Assembly: GCA_043228905.1 (NCBI GenBank)
Contig: JBHGNT010000002.1
Coordinates: forward strand, 1,984,001-2,048,000
Length of the DNA: 64,000 nucleotides
Direction of reading: 5' to 3'
Source: Azolla caroliniana
Lineage: Eukaryota; Polypodiophyta
Each line of letters begins with the position of its first letter. Positions within the stretch are counted from its first letter, which is position 1. The notes under the pieces are model-generated. The model was given only the letters and a program-made list of their open reading frames with translations. It did no database searches and had not been told where the DNA came from. Below are positions 12,682 to 26,800 of this stretch, piece by piece. The translations under genes were made by a program, and so were the position numbers.

Positions 12682-15600
12682 TCATGACGACATTGGCTCA
12701 TATGGAAAGGAAAGCCACGGATGACACAATGCTTCTGTTGCTGTGGGACGTTTCGCTGGATCGCTTTGGAGAAGATATCTAACAAACTCAACAAAACCTT
12801 CATCGCCCATTGGTATCCGATGTCTCAGTGAGGTTTTCTTTGGAAGCAAATACTCCAATCGACCTGTTTCCTGTTCATGTTAGTCAACATAAGTTGTGAG
12901 CACAGCAGTATCTACATCGTCTGTACAAAAATATGTATAAAGGATAGTGCATTGCAGAACTCAGAACTAATGAAATATTCATTCCATAATAGACAATCTA
13001 TAATCAAAATGGGTTATTACCCATATGTTTTGTTCATGCATTGATTATATGTTCATCCATATGTTTGAGTCAGACGTTTGGATGATGCAGCCAAGCATGC
13101 AAAAAACACTTAAGTATCAATATGCATATCATGACAAGAGTTAGTTTATCTATGCTTAATTCTATTTACTCTTTGTCTTTGCTTAAAAAGTATCAATATA
13201 ATCAAAATGGGTTATTGCCCATAGGTTTTGTTCATGCATTGATTATATGTTCATCCATATGTTTGAGTCAGAGGTTTGGATGATGAAGCCAAGTATGCAA
13301 AAAACACTCAAGAAGTATCAATATGCATATCATGACAAGAGTAGGTTTATCTGAGCTTAATGTTATTTACTCTTTGTCTTTGCTTTTGATGTCTTTAGAG
13401 TACCTGATTTCGTTCGTAGAGCATATGATTCCTTGTGAAATACTTGTATGTATCACGCCCCTTGGCAAGTACATGAGGATCAATAGGTCCAAGGATGCCC
13501 ACAACTCTTGCAAGCAAAGTTGTGAGTGAGTCGTTTTGAAACAAAACCTACACAATTCATCATCAAAATACACAATAGTTAAGACTATCATGCTTTCAAA
13601 TGGCAAAAAAGATACATCTTGATAGGCTTAAACTATAGAATCTAGCCGACACAAAGAGTGTCACATGTTCATGTGTTTTAAATGACAAGGTGCAGAGAGT
13701 AAGTACAAACAATGTTTCTGTGCATGCCAATTCAGTTTTAACAAAACATGAACTCATGTGCTAATACCAACCTGCATGTCTTGAACAATTCTATACAAGC
13801 AGGAATGGTGAATTTCACAGTTAAGGCTTTAAGAAGACAAAAGACAACAGGAATAACTAACTATGTATGAGGGCATTTATTGAGAAATCGTCCAGCACCC
13901 TGGGTTAGAAACTACTGCAACGACAACTTATAGTGTTCTACTGGAAAGTTTATATCTCCAAGGTCCAACAAATACGATGTTGCAACAATGAAAATATTTC
14001 CTCCTATAAGGAGACAGCATACATGGAGAGTTCTGGCAGGCCCTTCTACATTTATACCTCTCACTTTCAAGCTCCAGTCAATGCATAATCTGCCATTTGA
14101 GCACATTTGGGAAGCAGCAAGAGCACATTTGGGAAGCAGCAATATTCAACATCAAGCTATTGAACTGTTCTTGAATTTCTAAATTTCTACACCTTAAAGG
14201 CAATCAATTATACATTTTGGAATTGTCGATCAGTTCCAGTAAGATTTCTGTCGCTCTGAGGTCTACTGGTTATTCCATACTGTAATTGTGCAAAAGCATT
14301 TCAACCAACATCGAGTTATTGAATCTTGAGAACTGTATCACCTCTTGAAATTTCTGAATTTCTGAACGGGCATTAAATTAGAAGTGTAAATCTGATCCAA
14401 TAAGACACGCATTTATAATGTATTTCGATTACAAACAGGCCATAACATGTGCAAAAATTGTACATATAACCTTAAACACATTATGCATACAAATTAAGAA
14501 TTACGGATTTCCATGCATAAGCAATAAAATGGTTTCTCACAATAAGTACTTCTTGATAAATTCAAAATTGAAGCTATACAGATTCTAACAAAGCTGAGAA
14601 TGACACTTGAAACACTATCAATGCAATTTATGATGCCGGATTTGAGACATACAGATACTATGAAGTTAATATATTTAACATGCATTCCTTAAAAAAGGGA
14701 CATCAGAGAAAAACCGCAACCAAAAACATATTTAACATGCATTCCTCAAAAAAAGGGCATCAGAGAAAAACTGCAACCAAGATAAGTATTTTGAAAATAA
14801 GTAGACGTGAACTTACATTTCCAGAACTAAGCTCAGCCAAAATGCAGCCCATAGACCATATGTCTATTTTCTGGTCATATGGAAGCCCAAGAATGACTTC
14901 TGGTGCACGGTATGAGCGTGACTGCACATATGAACACAAATGATCTGTTTGAAAGCAACTGCTCCCTAGATCAATGACCTTTATCTCACATCGACTATAA
15001 CTCTTCACTAGAATATTCTCTGGCTTCAAATCGCAATGGATGATCCCTAAACCATGAAGGAACTCCAAGGCTTCAAGACATTGACGAGTTATAGACTGCA
15101 AAACATAAAGAAATACAAGTTTAATGACAGTGAGGCATACTTACCAATCACTTTCACTCTTCATGATTTGTCTATGTCTCATAACAATCAATAACATGTT
15201 TTTAAATGTGCTTTTACTTAGAAGAACAGAGGTTTCTACAAAGTGGCAAAATCGCCTCACTTTTATGGTTATATTAAGTACCACAGCTGCAGTATCTCGA
15301 ATATTATACCTGAATTCGTGGCATAGTGAAGTAGACTTCTCCCCCAGACTCTCGATTGAACTTATGGAACTCATACAAGTTTGCACGTAAAAGTTCACAA
15401 ACAATGAAAAGATGTTCCTACACAAAGAAAATGGTAGCCATTAGCCTCTTACCTAGAAAATATATAAGACAAGTCTATCATCTCTAAAGTGTATACAATA
15501 TACCCGATGATAAAAGTAGTCATAGAGTCGCAAAACATGATACTTGTCTGCCGGGTCGTGCTTGTTGATAAACTTGAGCAACTTGATCTCGTCAAGACTT

Positions 15601-18600
15601 TGATCAAAGAAATCCTTGTTGTTTTTTATAATCTTCATACAAACATCGATTCCAGTGTGTAAATCATGTGCTTGTATGGCCTTGCTAAATGCAGCAGACC
15701 CCAAATACTCTGTTACGTGATAGCGTCCAGCAATTATTGAATTTAACATAACCGGAAATTCTTTTGCCTCTTCGAACCCAGTCCTACGCAAACATACAAG
15801 TTATTTTGCTCTCAGAAGTCTCAAAACAAAAGAAGCTCAAATGAAATAAGCCCACATTCATTTATTCTTATTTCCTTTGTTTTTTCTTCCAGGGATGATA
15901 ACAGAATAAAGAAATGTGACTATGCGCCAATTAAGGTCCCCAATGAAGTCAAGAAAATAAAAAAACAAACTACACACATGTTACGCTAGCAAGCTGTGCT
16001 AAAATATCATGTAAAGTCTATAATTGCATCATCAAGGACAATGCACACTTTAGATCAGAAGATTTCAAATAAAATTGTATCATCAGGAAGTCTACTAAAA
16101 AAAACTAGTGTTGATGCCACTCGGCAAGGATACTTCTCTTCTCACAATATATTGTGCTAAGCATGTCACTAACCTGTTCTTTCTGTGTATGATTCGGAGA
16201 TCAAAGATCTCATACTGATCTTCATCAATGACCATGGATCTGAACTCCTCTTGAGCACCTATGGTGTCATCTTCCTCTTGAGCAGATGGTTTGAACTCTG
16301 TTGGCAATTCAATTCCTACATCCAACTCTTCATTTCCATCCTCTCTTGCCTCCAAGCTTGCATATTCATCCGTAGAATGAATTGATTCGGACCACTGATG
16401 TGTTACATTTGGATTTTGAACACCTTCTTCTCTAGAAGAGATGACTGGTGATGAGCGATCATTCTTCTTCTTCCAAGCAGCTAGTGTATTATCAGGTCCT
16501 ACCATGCCATCATTACCGTGCACATCAATCTCTTCCTCTGGCACTGGACTATCTCTATTTGACCATAGAGACTTTCCAGATCCAGCTGCCGAAGCTGCAA
16601 GTTCACCAGTGCTTGAAGGAGAAGGAAATGAAAAACCCTCAAACACATTATTGTTTGGTGTTATTTTATCATTGTGACTGGCTAAATTCTTGTTCTTGAA
16701 CAGATGCTTCAATGTGTCCCCCAATTCAACATTAGTTGTCTTGAATGCACTGCTTCTCTTTGAATAACCCCATGCTTCGTCATAATACTGCAAAATCATG
16801 TTTTGTTCATCTTCATCTCTGCCTTCTTCCAAATTCTTAAGAGGTGTAATATTTTCCTGTGCACGTGTGCCTCTTTCGCTTGTAAGAAAATCCTCAGGAT
16901 CAAATTTCCCAAGTGTTGACCCATATAGATCTAGAACTTGTTCTCTTAAACTCTCTAAGTCGCCCTCACTATTTCCACCAGACAAGCTCTCTTCCTTTAG
17001 TTCACTGCCAATGTCCACTGCATCACTACTTCCTAGAATCTCTCCAGACCTAGCAGATCCTCGATTACCATCTTCAAAACAATCTACATCAGCACCTCTC
17101 GACCTATAACCACCAATAATTACATCTTCATGTCTAACTTCATTTGGTTGCCCCATGAAGCCTTTCCAAGATGGCAGAGATCCAACAAAGCTAAGCTCTT
17201 CTGTTTCATCAATCTTCGAATGATCATTATCCTTTGATGGTATGTCATTATTAAATAGCTTAGAAGTTACTTGAGCTTGGTCCAACTCAGTCTGCCGTGA
17301 TATGTAAAGTTCTTCCTTAGCTGCTTGTAATTTATAGTACTCCTCACCTGAAAAGTATGACTCCTCTTCTATAAATGAGTGTCCATCCTCATCAATCTTC
17401 TTTGATTGTTTGGAAACAGGAAGAGTGCTTTTGTCCACGACCTGTCTTGCTCTCTCATTATCACTTGGGTAATCAATTTCATACGTTAGAAACCATTCTT
17501 CATCCTCTATTGGTTGCCTACAGTAGCCCGGATCATCCTCATCATCATATGTATCAGAATTGCAATATTCATCCCCATACCATCTTTCACCAGGAATTGC
17601 AAAACCAGATAGTTCATCAGTCATAGACACCATGATACCTTCACTCACAGATGGGCGTACAACCGATCGCTTCATTCCTGTAACTTAGCAAGAAATATAA
17701 AACTGAGGCAAATCTAAGAAAGAGGCATCATCAACAATGTCCATGAACATATGAACCTTCATTCTCTAAGGAAAATCTAAAATCCACCCCCTTACTGGGA
17801 AAAGTATTGTAACAATTCATATTAAATATAAGAGCTATTACTCAGCTACATTACCTGAAACTAGAGATTCTTGGTCTAGTTGATCATCTGCTAAAGTAAC
17901 AAATCCACAGGTGCTCTCCAGTGGGTCACATTGTAATCTCTTCTGCAGATCTTCATATTGCCCATCAGTATTTAGGTTTCTTTCCATGGAGTGGAGTTTG
18001 ACAGGAGGCAATCTAGGCAACCTCTCTGCCTGGATATAGTTCGGCATTGATTCCATCATTTCTGAGGAATGTGAATGATCTATTACTCCACTTCGAACCT
18101 TTTCCATTCCTATGCCGAACTCTTGATTTCTTAAATCAGCACTATCTGGCATTAACATTCTCATACATTCCTCTTGTTGAGAATGTTTCAAGAACAAAGG
18201 TGGCAAACGTGTTTTTAAAGCAGCACATCCTGTGCTTGTTGAACTAGTTATAAAATTGTTTGTCAACTCTAAACCCTCTGCCCATTGTCGATCGCTTCTT
18301 TCTAATGGACATTCTGGCCATCCTTCAGCTGAAGGTAGAATTGGTTTCCCTTTATTTTTGGTAGAAGACAAAGAAACATTTTCATTCTTGCTAATTGCAG
18401 CCTCCTCCTTTGCACTGTTTGAACGGATAAAAGGTTCAGGGGATTTCACAACCTCTGTTCCAAATCCATTACACTTTGTTCCATCCCAAGGAAGTTCATG
18501 TTGATGAGATGGACTCTGCAAACCTGGTAAACGCTGAAAGGATGTGGAATCCTTGGATAGCTCTTGGAAATGCAATCCTTCATTATTATGCTCTATTGGA

Positions 18601-19139
18601 TATTGCTCGAATCGTTTACCATTCACCTTCGATGTTTGATTACGATCTGTAATTGATCTCTCAGAAGAGCTTGCGCTCTGACTAATTGCCAATGATCTAC
18701 TCACTTGCTGAATCAATATTTCCCCTCTATTATCATCCTTATAAATAGGACCTGAAACATGATCTCCAGGATATGCCATTGTATCACCATATTCTTGTGA
18801 TTTGATTGCAATTTCAGGTGGATCTTGTAGGGATTCTGCTTTTCTAGGTTCATATTCCACATATAACTGTTTTTCTGGAGGAGAAGATATCCCTCCAGGA
18901 AGAGTTTCCACAGATAGCTTCTTTTCTGATGCTTTGGCATGCCTATATTCATGCAGAGAATCCACAGAATCATTGACATCATTCAGAGATGCAAGAGTAC
19001 GTAGTTGCGAATCCCAATTCAAGGCATTTTCACAAGAGAGAATAGGTCTATCTTTTAACTCTGCCATGAAAGCTGCCTCTGCTTTCACAAATTGATGCTT
19101 ACGCAAGAATTCGAGAATGATATCTGTAGGTTCTGCCAT
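12682..19139 (-). CDS. Plant DYRK-family protein kinase with a LisH-like N-terminus (seven exons)
   Basis: Exons in coding order are 19139-17855, 17677-16174, 15783-15504, 15417-15310, 15095-14817, 13547-13404 and 12870-12682. All introns are GT-AG, phases agree, and the product is 1262 residues. Residues from about 7 (DIILEFLRKHQFVKAEAAF) look like a LisH dimerisation motif. Residues about 60-915 are a long acidic, Ser-rich, probably disordered region. The kinase domain starts at about 950: glycine loop GSAAFS (958-963), K980 in MKII, HCDLKPEN with D1081, DLG (in place of DFG) with D1101, then SYVQSRSYRAPE. HCD and QSR..YRAPE are DYRK hallmarks. Y1115 matches the second Tyr of the DYRK YxY loop, while the first is Cys1113. 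It resembles Arabidopsis At3g17750/At1g73460, the DYRKP group, whose algal members affect starch and oil storage. The substrate here is unknown. Confidence 0.94.
13001..13387. repeat. Tandem duplication of about 196 bp in the last kinase intron
   Basis: Two copies begin near 13001 and 13198 with ATAATCAAAATGGGTTATT and end near 13187 and 13387 with ACTCTTTGTCTTTGCTT. On the kinase strand the second copy starts 17 bases inside the intron, right after the exon 6 donor at 13403. The copies differ by a handful of substitutions and short indels. Confidence 0.9.
14671..14780. repeat. Tandem duplication, 57-bp period, in a kinase intron
   Basis: Two units starting ATATTTAACATGCATTCCT at 14671 and 14728 lie just downstream, on the coding strand, of kinase exon 5. 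They are nearly identical. Confidence 0.85.
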
Positions 19140-20499
19140 TTGAGAGATGTTGAAGTTTAATCCTCAGTTTCTACCGTTATCAATGAGTTTCTTGAGGACG
19201 TAGATGATTCTTGTTTTCTGAGTAGTTCTGGATACAATTTCCCTGACAAGAAGAAGATTGCAATGGAATAGTGACTGTCAGGCCTATCTTATATTCCATA
19301 GTTCTGCAACCGCATCTCCTCCATGGAACTGATCAGACAAAATTTCAAGAATAAAATATACAGTTCCAAGAGGAAAGCTTCTACCGTTCACACAATGAAG
19401 AACTTAACGAAAAGAAAACTAAATTCATTTTTTTGAGAAGGCGAAAATCCTCTTCTGTTGTGAACGTCAGAATTTTCTTGAAAGAACAAAATTCACATAA
19501 TAACTGCAAGTATACTCTGATGAAAAATCAACCAAGTTCTTCGTTTCTGTAATTATAAATAGCTACAAATGACTTTCTTGAGGAGGAGAAAGATGCCTTC
19601 GGTTGCTCACTACAGAATTTCCTTTCAAGGAATGAAAAAACGAACCATGTCTGCCATTCACATTAGAATTTCCCCTTGAAATAAAACATAAACAATGTGA
19701 TATCTACCTTATATTCCTTCATACTCGGTACATGTCGTCCATGGCACTGTGAAGCTCTTCATAATTCGCGGTGCAAGAAAGGGTCTTCAACACAGAATGC
19801 CAGGAGAAGGAGGACGTAAATTTTATAGACCTTGCTTTGCATTATTTACTCCTGCAGTAATATCTACTCCATGACGCTACCAAACTGCGCAGAAAGCAAG
19901 TGGTCATGGAGAAAGGGGAATTTCATCCCAGAAAGCTGATGAAGAATAAGAAGAAGGTGAAAGGTCCGAGCCAGGATTCACACAATTCTTACTGCTCCCC
20001 CTGTGCAAAACAGGAAAAAAATCAGCCCTAGTTTGAGGAGAAGGAGGAAATGGGAGTGCGGTACAGAGATTCATCGGGACTTTTTGCCATGCGTTCCGGT
20101 ACAGAAGGAGCCATGGCTGCAGATGCAAAGAAGGTTACACAGATCCGCCAGTGCATAGCAAGACGAAGAAGATGGTGGTGGTGGCGGTGGTCATGGCCAT
20201 GGCCATGCTTATGCTCATGCTCATGCTCATGCTCATGACGATGATGAAGAAGATGAAGATGGTGATCGAAGGAGGAGAGGAGAGAAGTAGAAGGGAAGGA
20301 TTTGAAACTGCAAATGGCGCAATTAAAGGGGAGAGAGAGAGAGAGAGAGATGACGACGGAGATGGAGATGGAGATGGAAAGAGAGAGAGAGATGAGCAGG
20401 AAAAGCAGGCGGAAGAAAATAAAGAGAAGTGAATGTGATGAGCATACCATACCATATGCATACGCATACGTATACCATACTATACGCATACCATAGCAT

Positions 20500-20532
<33 letters not shown>

Positions 20533-20850
20533 GGATGGATGGATGTATGGAAAGGAGGCGGAAGAAAACAAATAGAAGTGAATGTGATGAGCCTACCATA
20601 CCATATGCATACGCATGCGCATAACTAATACTATACTATCCGTATACGCATACGCATACCATACCGTATGATGATGATGATGATGAATGGATGGATGGAT
20701 GTATGGATGGAGGGATGCTTTTGCTTGGGGAGCGAGGGAGGAAGTTTTTAAGGGCACATTCACACCAAACCCCCCGCCGCAAAAAACAAATGAAGGAAGA
20801 TGAATAGGAATGTGTTTGTTTGTGTTTTGTTTGTGATTACACACATATTG
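19140..20850. other. Upstream region of the kinase gene with simple-repeat clusters
   Basis: This contains the presumed 5' UTR and promoter of the minus-strand kinase gene. From about 20160 it is rich in simple repeats: GGT and CATGCT units (20170-20240), GA runs (20330-20390), and ATG/GGAT runs (20500-20545, 20670-20720). A block of roughly 130-150 bp starting GAATGTGATGAGC near 20430 is repeated near 20579. Several long frames here (for example a His-rich one at about 20028-20489, minus) are translations of these repeats and not genes. Confidence 0.7.
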
Positions 20851-23800
20851 GAGCCCCTAGGGTTAGGCCCTTCTTGCCTATGCACTCATTAATCTCTAAC
20901 CAACCCTAAACCCTAGCACTCCCAAACTGGTTAGAACCTTGGAAGTGTGGACCTCTCTAACCCCCCCCCCCCCCCAATAACGCCTTCCAACTCGTAAAAA
21001 CATGCTTGCATGTTCGTCACTCGGCTCATTGATTCGCTCTCCCCATTACTTTTTTGTCTTCAATAAGGGGGTTCGATGTGATCAACGCCCCCAAGAGAAA
21101 CACATACATATATGTGGAACTTGCTTCATCCCTCCCCATAATGCATCGCATTTCAAAGGCCATAAAACTACAGTAAGAGAGCTAACATTCTCCGTCCATG
21201 TGTGTGTGTTGACTTTTCACTTGATTGGAGAGACAAATCATCGAGTGTGCTAATTCACTCCATCGATACACTCGCAATCCTTTGATACCCTCTCTCACCC
21301 ATCCACTGACAATAGGGTGTTACCACATCTTAGTCTCGACACAAAAAATTGACAATTAATCTCCCCATGTAGCTTAACTAATCAATCTCACATTAGACTT
21401 AACAAAGTAAAATTATCTGTATATACCAATGTAGCACTTTTTAATTGTGATTAATATAGTTAGGTTTAGAGAGAGATGTAGGTTCTTATTATTGCCCTCT
21501 TGTGTCAAATATGATCGATAAAACATTGCAATTAAAAGTGTGCATTGAGATTGTGAGAGGAATGTGTGAAGGCAAGGGATCATATTAACAACGTGTCGAA
21601 AGGAGACTTGAATGTGATCAAATGGAATGTGGATTATATCAAAGAGTCATCATCATACGCCACTATAATCAAAGACATAATATCACCACCTCAAAAATAC
21701 TTGTTTTCCATTTGATATTAAGAAAGCATTACTACATATACCAACTCATCACGAAGCACCGTGTCTATACAAGGCCCTCTCTTGCACATTCCCTCCAACA
21801 TTGTATGTACATTTTGGCACTCATGTTGTTTCCTTTATCATACGACCATTTCACACAATTTACATTTTATTGTAGGAATAACTTTGTTTCAATAAACGGT
21901 TAAATCATGCCATTTGCTCCTTTTTCACTCAACTACTTTGTTAACACTTAGCAAGATGTTGAATTGGTTGTTTTTCTAGAATTAATCCTCCCCCTCCCAA
22001 TTATGTTGTCGATAGCAGTTCTAATTCGAATGGCTTGAACACTATACATGCAATTTATCATTTTCTTCTATCAATCCCTCGTACTACTCAATTTCAACGA
22101 ATCATGTTTTTCAATTCCTAGATTGACTTTGTACCATGAGAAGTAGAGCAAATAATAGTGTGCTATGGGACCAGGCCACATTTTCAAACAAAATGAATTA
22201 GGTCATATATATAAATATACATGAAATCGCATTCGGTTACCTCGTATATGATCAAAATGATGACAACAAGTTTGAAACCCCCTCAACCATCCTATAAAAT
22301 TTCAATCCTTTATATGCGAGTTTTTAATGAATGCCCACCAATTTTCTCTAACTTAGAACAAACGTGTGAATGAACAGAGATTGGAAGAGAGAAACATAAT
22401 GATCGAACAATATGTTTTTCACTCAAATTAAAATTAACTTTCAATTAAAAAAATTTGAGTGCCTATAATTTTTGAGAAATGCCTACATGAGACATCTAGC
22501 CTTGCTTGAACATAGTAATGGTTTTATACACAAGCAATCATGACATAACACGAGAATTCCATAGGTATTAAGTACCAACCTTATCAATGTATGTGAATTT
22601 ATGATCAACCTAAAGTTCTTCCTTTCCAAGTCTAGCGATAGCACATGTATATCTAATACACCGTCTATAGATGGAACAAACAATGCCACCTGAGTTTAGT
22701 AACTTCCTTTTAAAGAGCCTCGTGTATGCATGGGCCTCTCTCCATTGATAAGTCATTCTCTTCTAGAATTCATCTACATGATGTAATGCTACAAAATTAT
22801 AGGATTTCACCATTGCCTTGGAATTTAGCTAAGCAAGCCACGTTCTTGCCAAATGCTAGTTCACCCACATGTATATTTGGGTCCATTTTAGAGGCATTAT
22901 TCCCCGTAGAAATGAAAAAGATTGGACCATCTCTAGAGGGTCTTTCCTCAATAAATGCACGAAGTTCGAACTATATGTCATTGCATCTTGCCATTGTTGG
23001 AGGAGGTGCATGTGTCAAAAAACTCTGAAAAGTATAATAATCCCCCAAATCGATACAAATAGTTGATTGTCCCAATTATCTCCTCCATGAAAACTATGCT
23101 CAAATGATTTTTTTGTTCATACGTTAAGTAAAAACAAAACTTACATTTCCCTTTCTGCGACTTCATTAGGCCACATTAGTAGTGGATGCATGATAAAAAA
23201 GAAAACTTTACGTCACAAAAACAACATCGGTTGCATGAAAAGTGAAGTTTGTAATAAGTGTTCACAATAATTGCCCATATGATTAGAGAAGTCTACATGA
23301 GGCAAAATAATGTTTTTTGGAAGAAAAGTGGAGTAAATTGGGTTCCTTCTACATGACATGTTTTTAAAGCACCAAAACACACTAAAAACATAGTTTGTTG
23401 ATTTCAAAACAAAGTGGCAACAATGTTTTAAAGAAACCACTATAGCATCCATGTTCATGGCTTCTTTTTACCCTTTAATCAAAACGTGTACTTTGATTCG
23501 ATCCTTAATCAACCATTGTTCTTTCAAAACAACATTGGTTGCCTAATTAGAAGCGTTCCTTTACTAAGGTTACCCAAACCAAATAAGAAATGTACGAAGC
23601 AAAAACATTTAATTGGAAGAATAGATATACCACAATCACACTTTGTCGAATTCAAGCCCAAAGTGCGCCCAACAATTTGTTACAACATTTCAAACAAACT
23701 ACATGTGTGTGTGCTCATAATCTCTTCTCTGTACTTATCACCAAAGTGCATTTCGATTCAGTCCTTGATAAACCACCTAGAGCTCCTCCTTTCCTTTCAA

Positions 23801-26800
23801 GGTGCAGAATAGGCCTTCTCATAGTGGCTCTTATGGTGGCAGTTAGAGACATGATATCCGCATGGGATTGAATTATATTTACACTCCCAATTGAGGGTAT
23901 GAATTATCGTGGTTCTAATAAATTTAACACGAACTCATCATAATGGTAAAGGTAACATTCATCTTTCTTAAGTCTTGACCCACTTATAATTTGCAATAAA
24001 AACAAAACCATGGCACAACTAGCTTTTTAACATCAATTTCGTTGAAACATGTATCTCATTGAAAAGAACATGAAATGAGGATGCAACTTGCGTTCACCAC
24101 ATTCATAACAATTAATGACATTTGTTAACACGATTATGTAATGAATCAACCATGAGACACTTTACTTCAATGTACTTGGTAGTTTTTGAGGAAGTATACG
24201 CAAGAAACAACTTCTTCCCAACTTAACGGGTTCATGCATATTTTTCCACGCCACATTTGGACTTTGGGACTCTTCCTTCAAGTAAGCTTGCACATTTTTT
24301 GTTAGTTACCTTTCACACATTTTCAGGTCTTTTCTTTATTTCACTTTTTGCCTCATTGTTAAACGTTTGTGTTGAGCTTTTTACACATTCTTGACTCTCT
24401 TTTTTACATTCTCAATGATTGTTCATTTATTTTTTCACGAATTATATTATTAGTGTGCATGATCTCAAACTAAATTTATGATGAGTTTTTATAACGAGCC
24501 CAACAACAAAACCCAATTGCTCAATACCAAATTGAAGTCACAATCTTAATGTTCCCAAAAATAAGATTCACCACTACAATGGCATACTCATCCATTTAAG
24601 AACCTATAACAAGTATTTTACAAGGACAATGCTTTTGTATTGTGCTTTATCACATAATTCTTTTGTTTTATATCTTACATCTCCCTTGACAAAAACACAT
24701 GGATTTCATATGCTCATACCTGAGTGGGTTGAGTTAGTTTATATGTTCTTGCACCATCGCAAATACAAAGGCATGAGCACTAAGGTGACACATTGTTTTT
24801 CTCCATTAGGGATCCATATATTCTGAGCCAACCCCTTATATTCTCTGTCCATAAAGATACATATTATTGTGTAATGATTCCCATTTAATTTCTTACATTA
24901 CATGTTCGTACTTACAATAGACAAAGTAGGGATAAAAGAGTACTAGGGCAAAAGGTTCATGGCTCCTAATGTTAGCCTTGACCTTAAGTATGTATTCTTT
25001 GGAAAATTTGCATTAACATACCTTTAAGGAGAATCTAGGGTATTCTTATTTCAAAAGAAGATAAAAACTTTTGTGTTTTGTGAAAAGTGAGAAGTCAAAT
25101 TTCAATATAGTTTTGTGGGAATCTAATGAATGATATTTATATACATACAAATTTAGAAATATTAGAAGGAAGTTAGAAATGTAGCAACTCTACAATTTTA
25201 AAACAATTGAGTTGAGAAATATTTATAGTTGGGTTCATGTCCATTGAACAATATGATGATTCACAAATAAGTTTCCGGGAATGCTAAATTCTTTATATGT
25301 TTTGGGATGTCCATAGCATAGTATAATATTTCTCGTTCCCCATCTTTTCATGCCTTGAAATCCATGTTATTTTCCCATGGTTTGAATATTTTCTGTAGAC
25401 TTATATTTCTACCTACATGATTAGAGGTCATTATCGAGGATGATGACCATGCAAGCACATGGAGAAGTAGCCTTCTTGCTTGTTTTGGCATTTCGAACTA
25501 TAACCGACTACCTTCTTCTTTATTTCCTTCTCAACTTGATGCACACTTCTTCCTCCAATTCTCTTTTCTCACGGAGGCATGTCTACTTGTGAGATGGAAG
25601 CAGAACAGAGCCAATCACGAAGACTGGTGGCAACAAAATGGATGAGGCTATGTGAATCCTCATAAATTGTCTCATGAGTGCATAAGCTATGGTAAGGGAA
25701 TAGAAATCTGCTTGAGTGGATTTGACATTATCAAAACAAGATTAATGGGCTAGGGAGTGAGTGATAACGGTTGATTATGTGTTAAAATTTAACTACTTCA
25801 TACATGACAACAATTTGTGCGTGCCTAAGGGTTTCCAAATCAGCCTCGTGGGCACATGTATATGCATGGTGAGATGTTATTAGATCAACAACCTTCCAAA
25901 TATACGAGTATCATTTCATGATTACATTGGGACAATCTTTGTATTGAGTTTAAATGATACAATGTAGAATAGGAATGTGTATTCGATGAGCTTATGGCAC
26001 AAGTAATCAGAGTTTTGTGTAACATGACAATGAAACTATTTGATACTCTCATCATTTCATCCCTAGATATGTAATAACAAGGTGAATGACATGACAATCA
26101 ATAATATGAAGCGAATGTGACAAAATGCATGGCAAGCTTGTAATCATATTCGCATGAAAAACAAGTTAGCAATTATTGAATATGACAGCCACATGTAAGC
26201 AATACAATTCATAAGGAGTGACATAACAATGCAATAGAATCTACTAAAAGTGAGTATGTTATTTCAATAAATTAGGGACTTGACAAAATTTTCAAGCTTG
26301 AACTAAACATGAAAGGTAAAATGGAATTAACTAATGCTTTGAGCCAAAGACAATTGGAAAGTATGAATTGTAATGCTTTCAACGAGTTACTAAATTAGAA
26401 GCACATAATCAAAGCCCAAATTCAATCTAGGTTCTAACTTTCAACTTCTAAGGTATACCTCAATACAAAGTTCTGTCACTTACAACCTACCTTTAAAGCA
26501 AGAAAGTATTATGAAAAGGAAAATAAAACCAATCACAATGGCAATTATATGCCACATGAAATCCCCATGCATTGGCACAATATGTGTGGGTCATGTTTAT
26601 GAGATTAATTAGAAGCAACAAACACAACATTTTAGTGGAGTAGTGCACAAAGGGAACTCGATCAATTATATGTAGTTTATCTAATACTCGTTGAAGCAAG
26701 AACTAGAGCATGATAATTGGTTGTGTTACATCTCCTTCTAGGGCGACATTTGTTGCACACAAACAATCAAAGTTAAAATGTTGTAGAATAAGACGTTCTC

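Noticed and set aside
20028-20489. His/Ser-rich ORFs near the kinase promoter
   Set aside because: They are translations of CATGCT, GA and ATG simple repeats in several frames, with no conserved domain.
20885-20925. Telomere-like CCCTAAACCCTAG sequence
   Set aside because: Only about one and a half imperfect units are present; too short to indicate a telomeric insertion.
22726-23028. 100-residue + strand ORF
   Set aside because: No recognisable motif, no splice or promoter context, and unremarkable for the frame lengths expected in this stretch.
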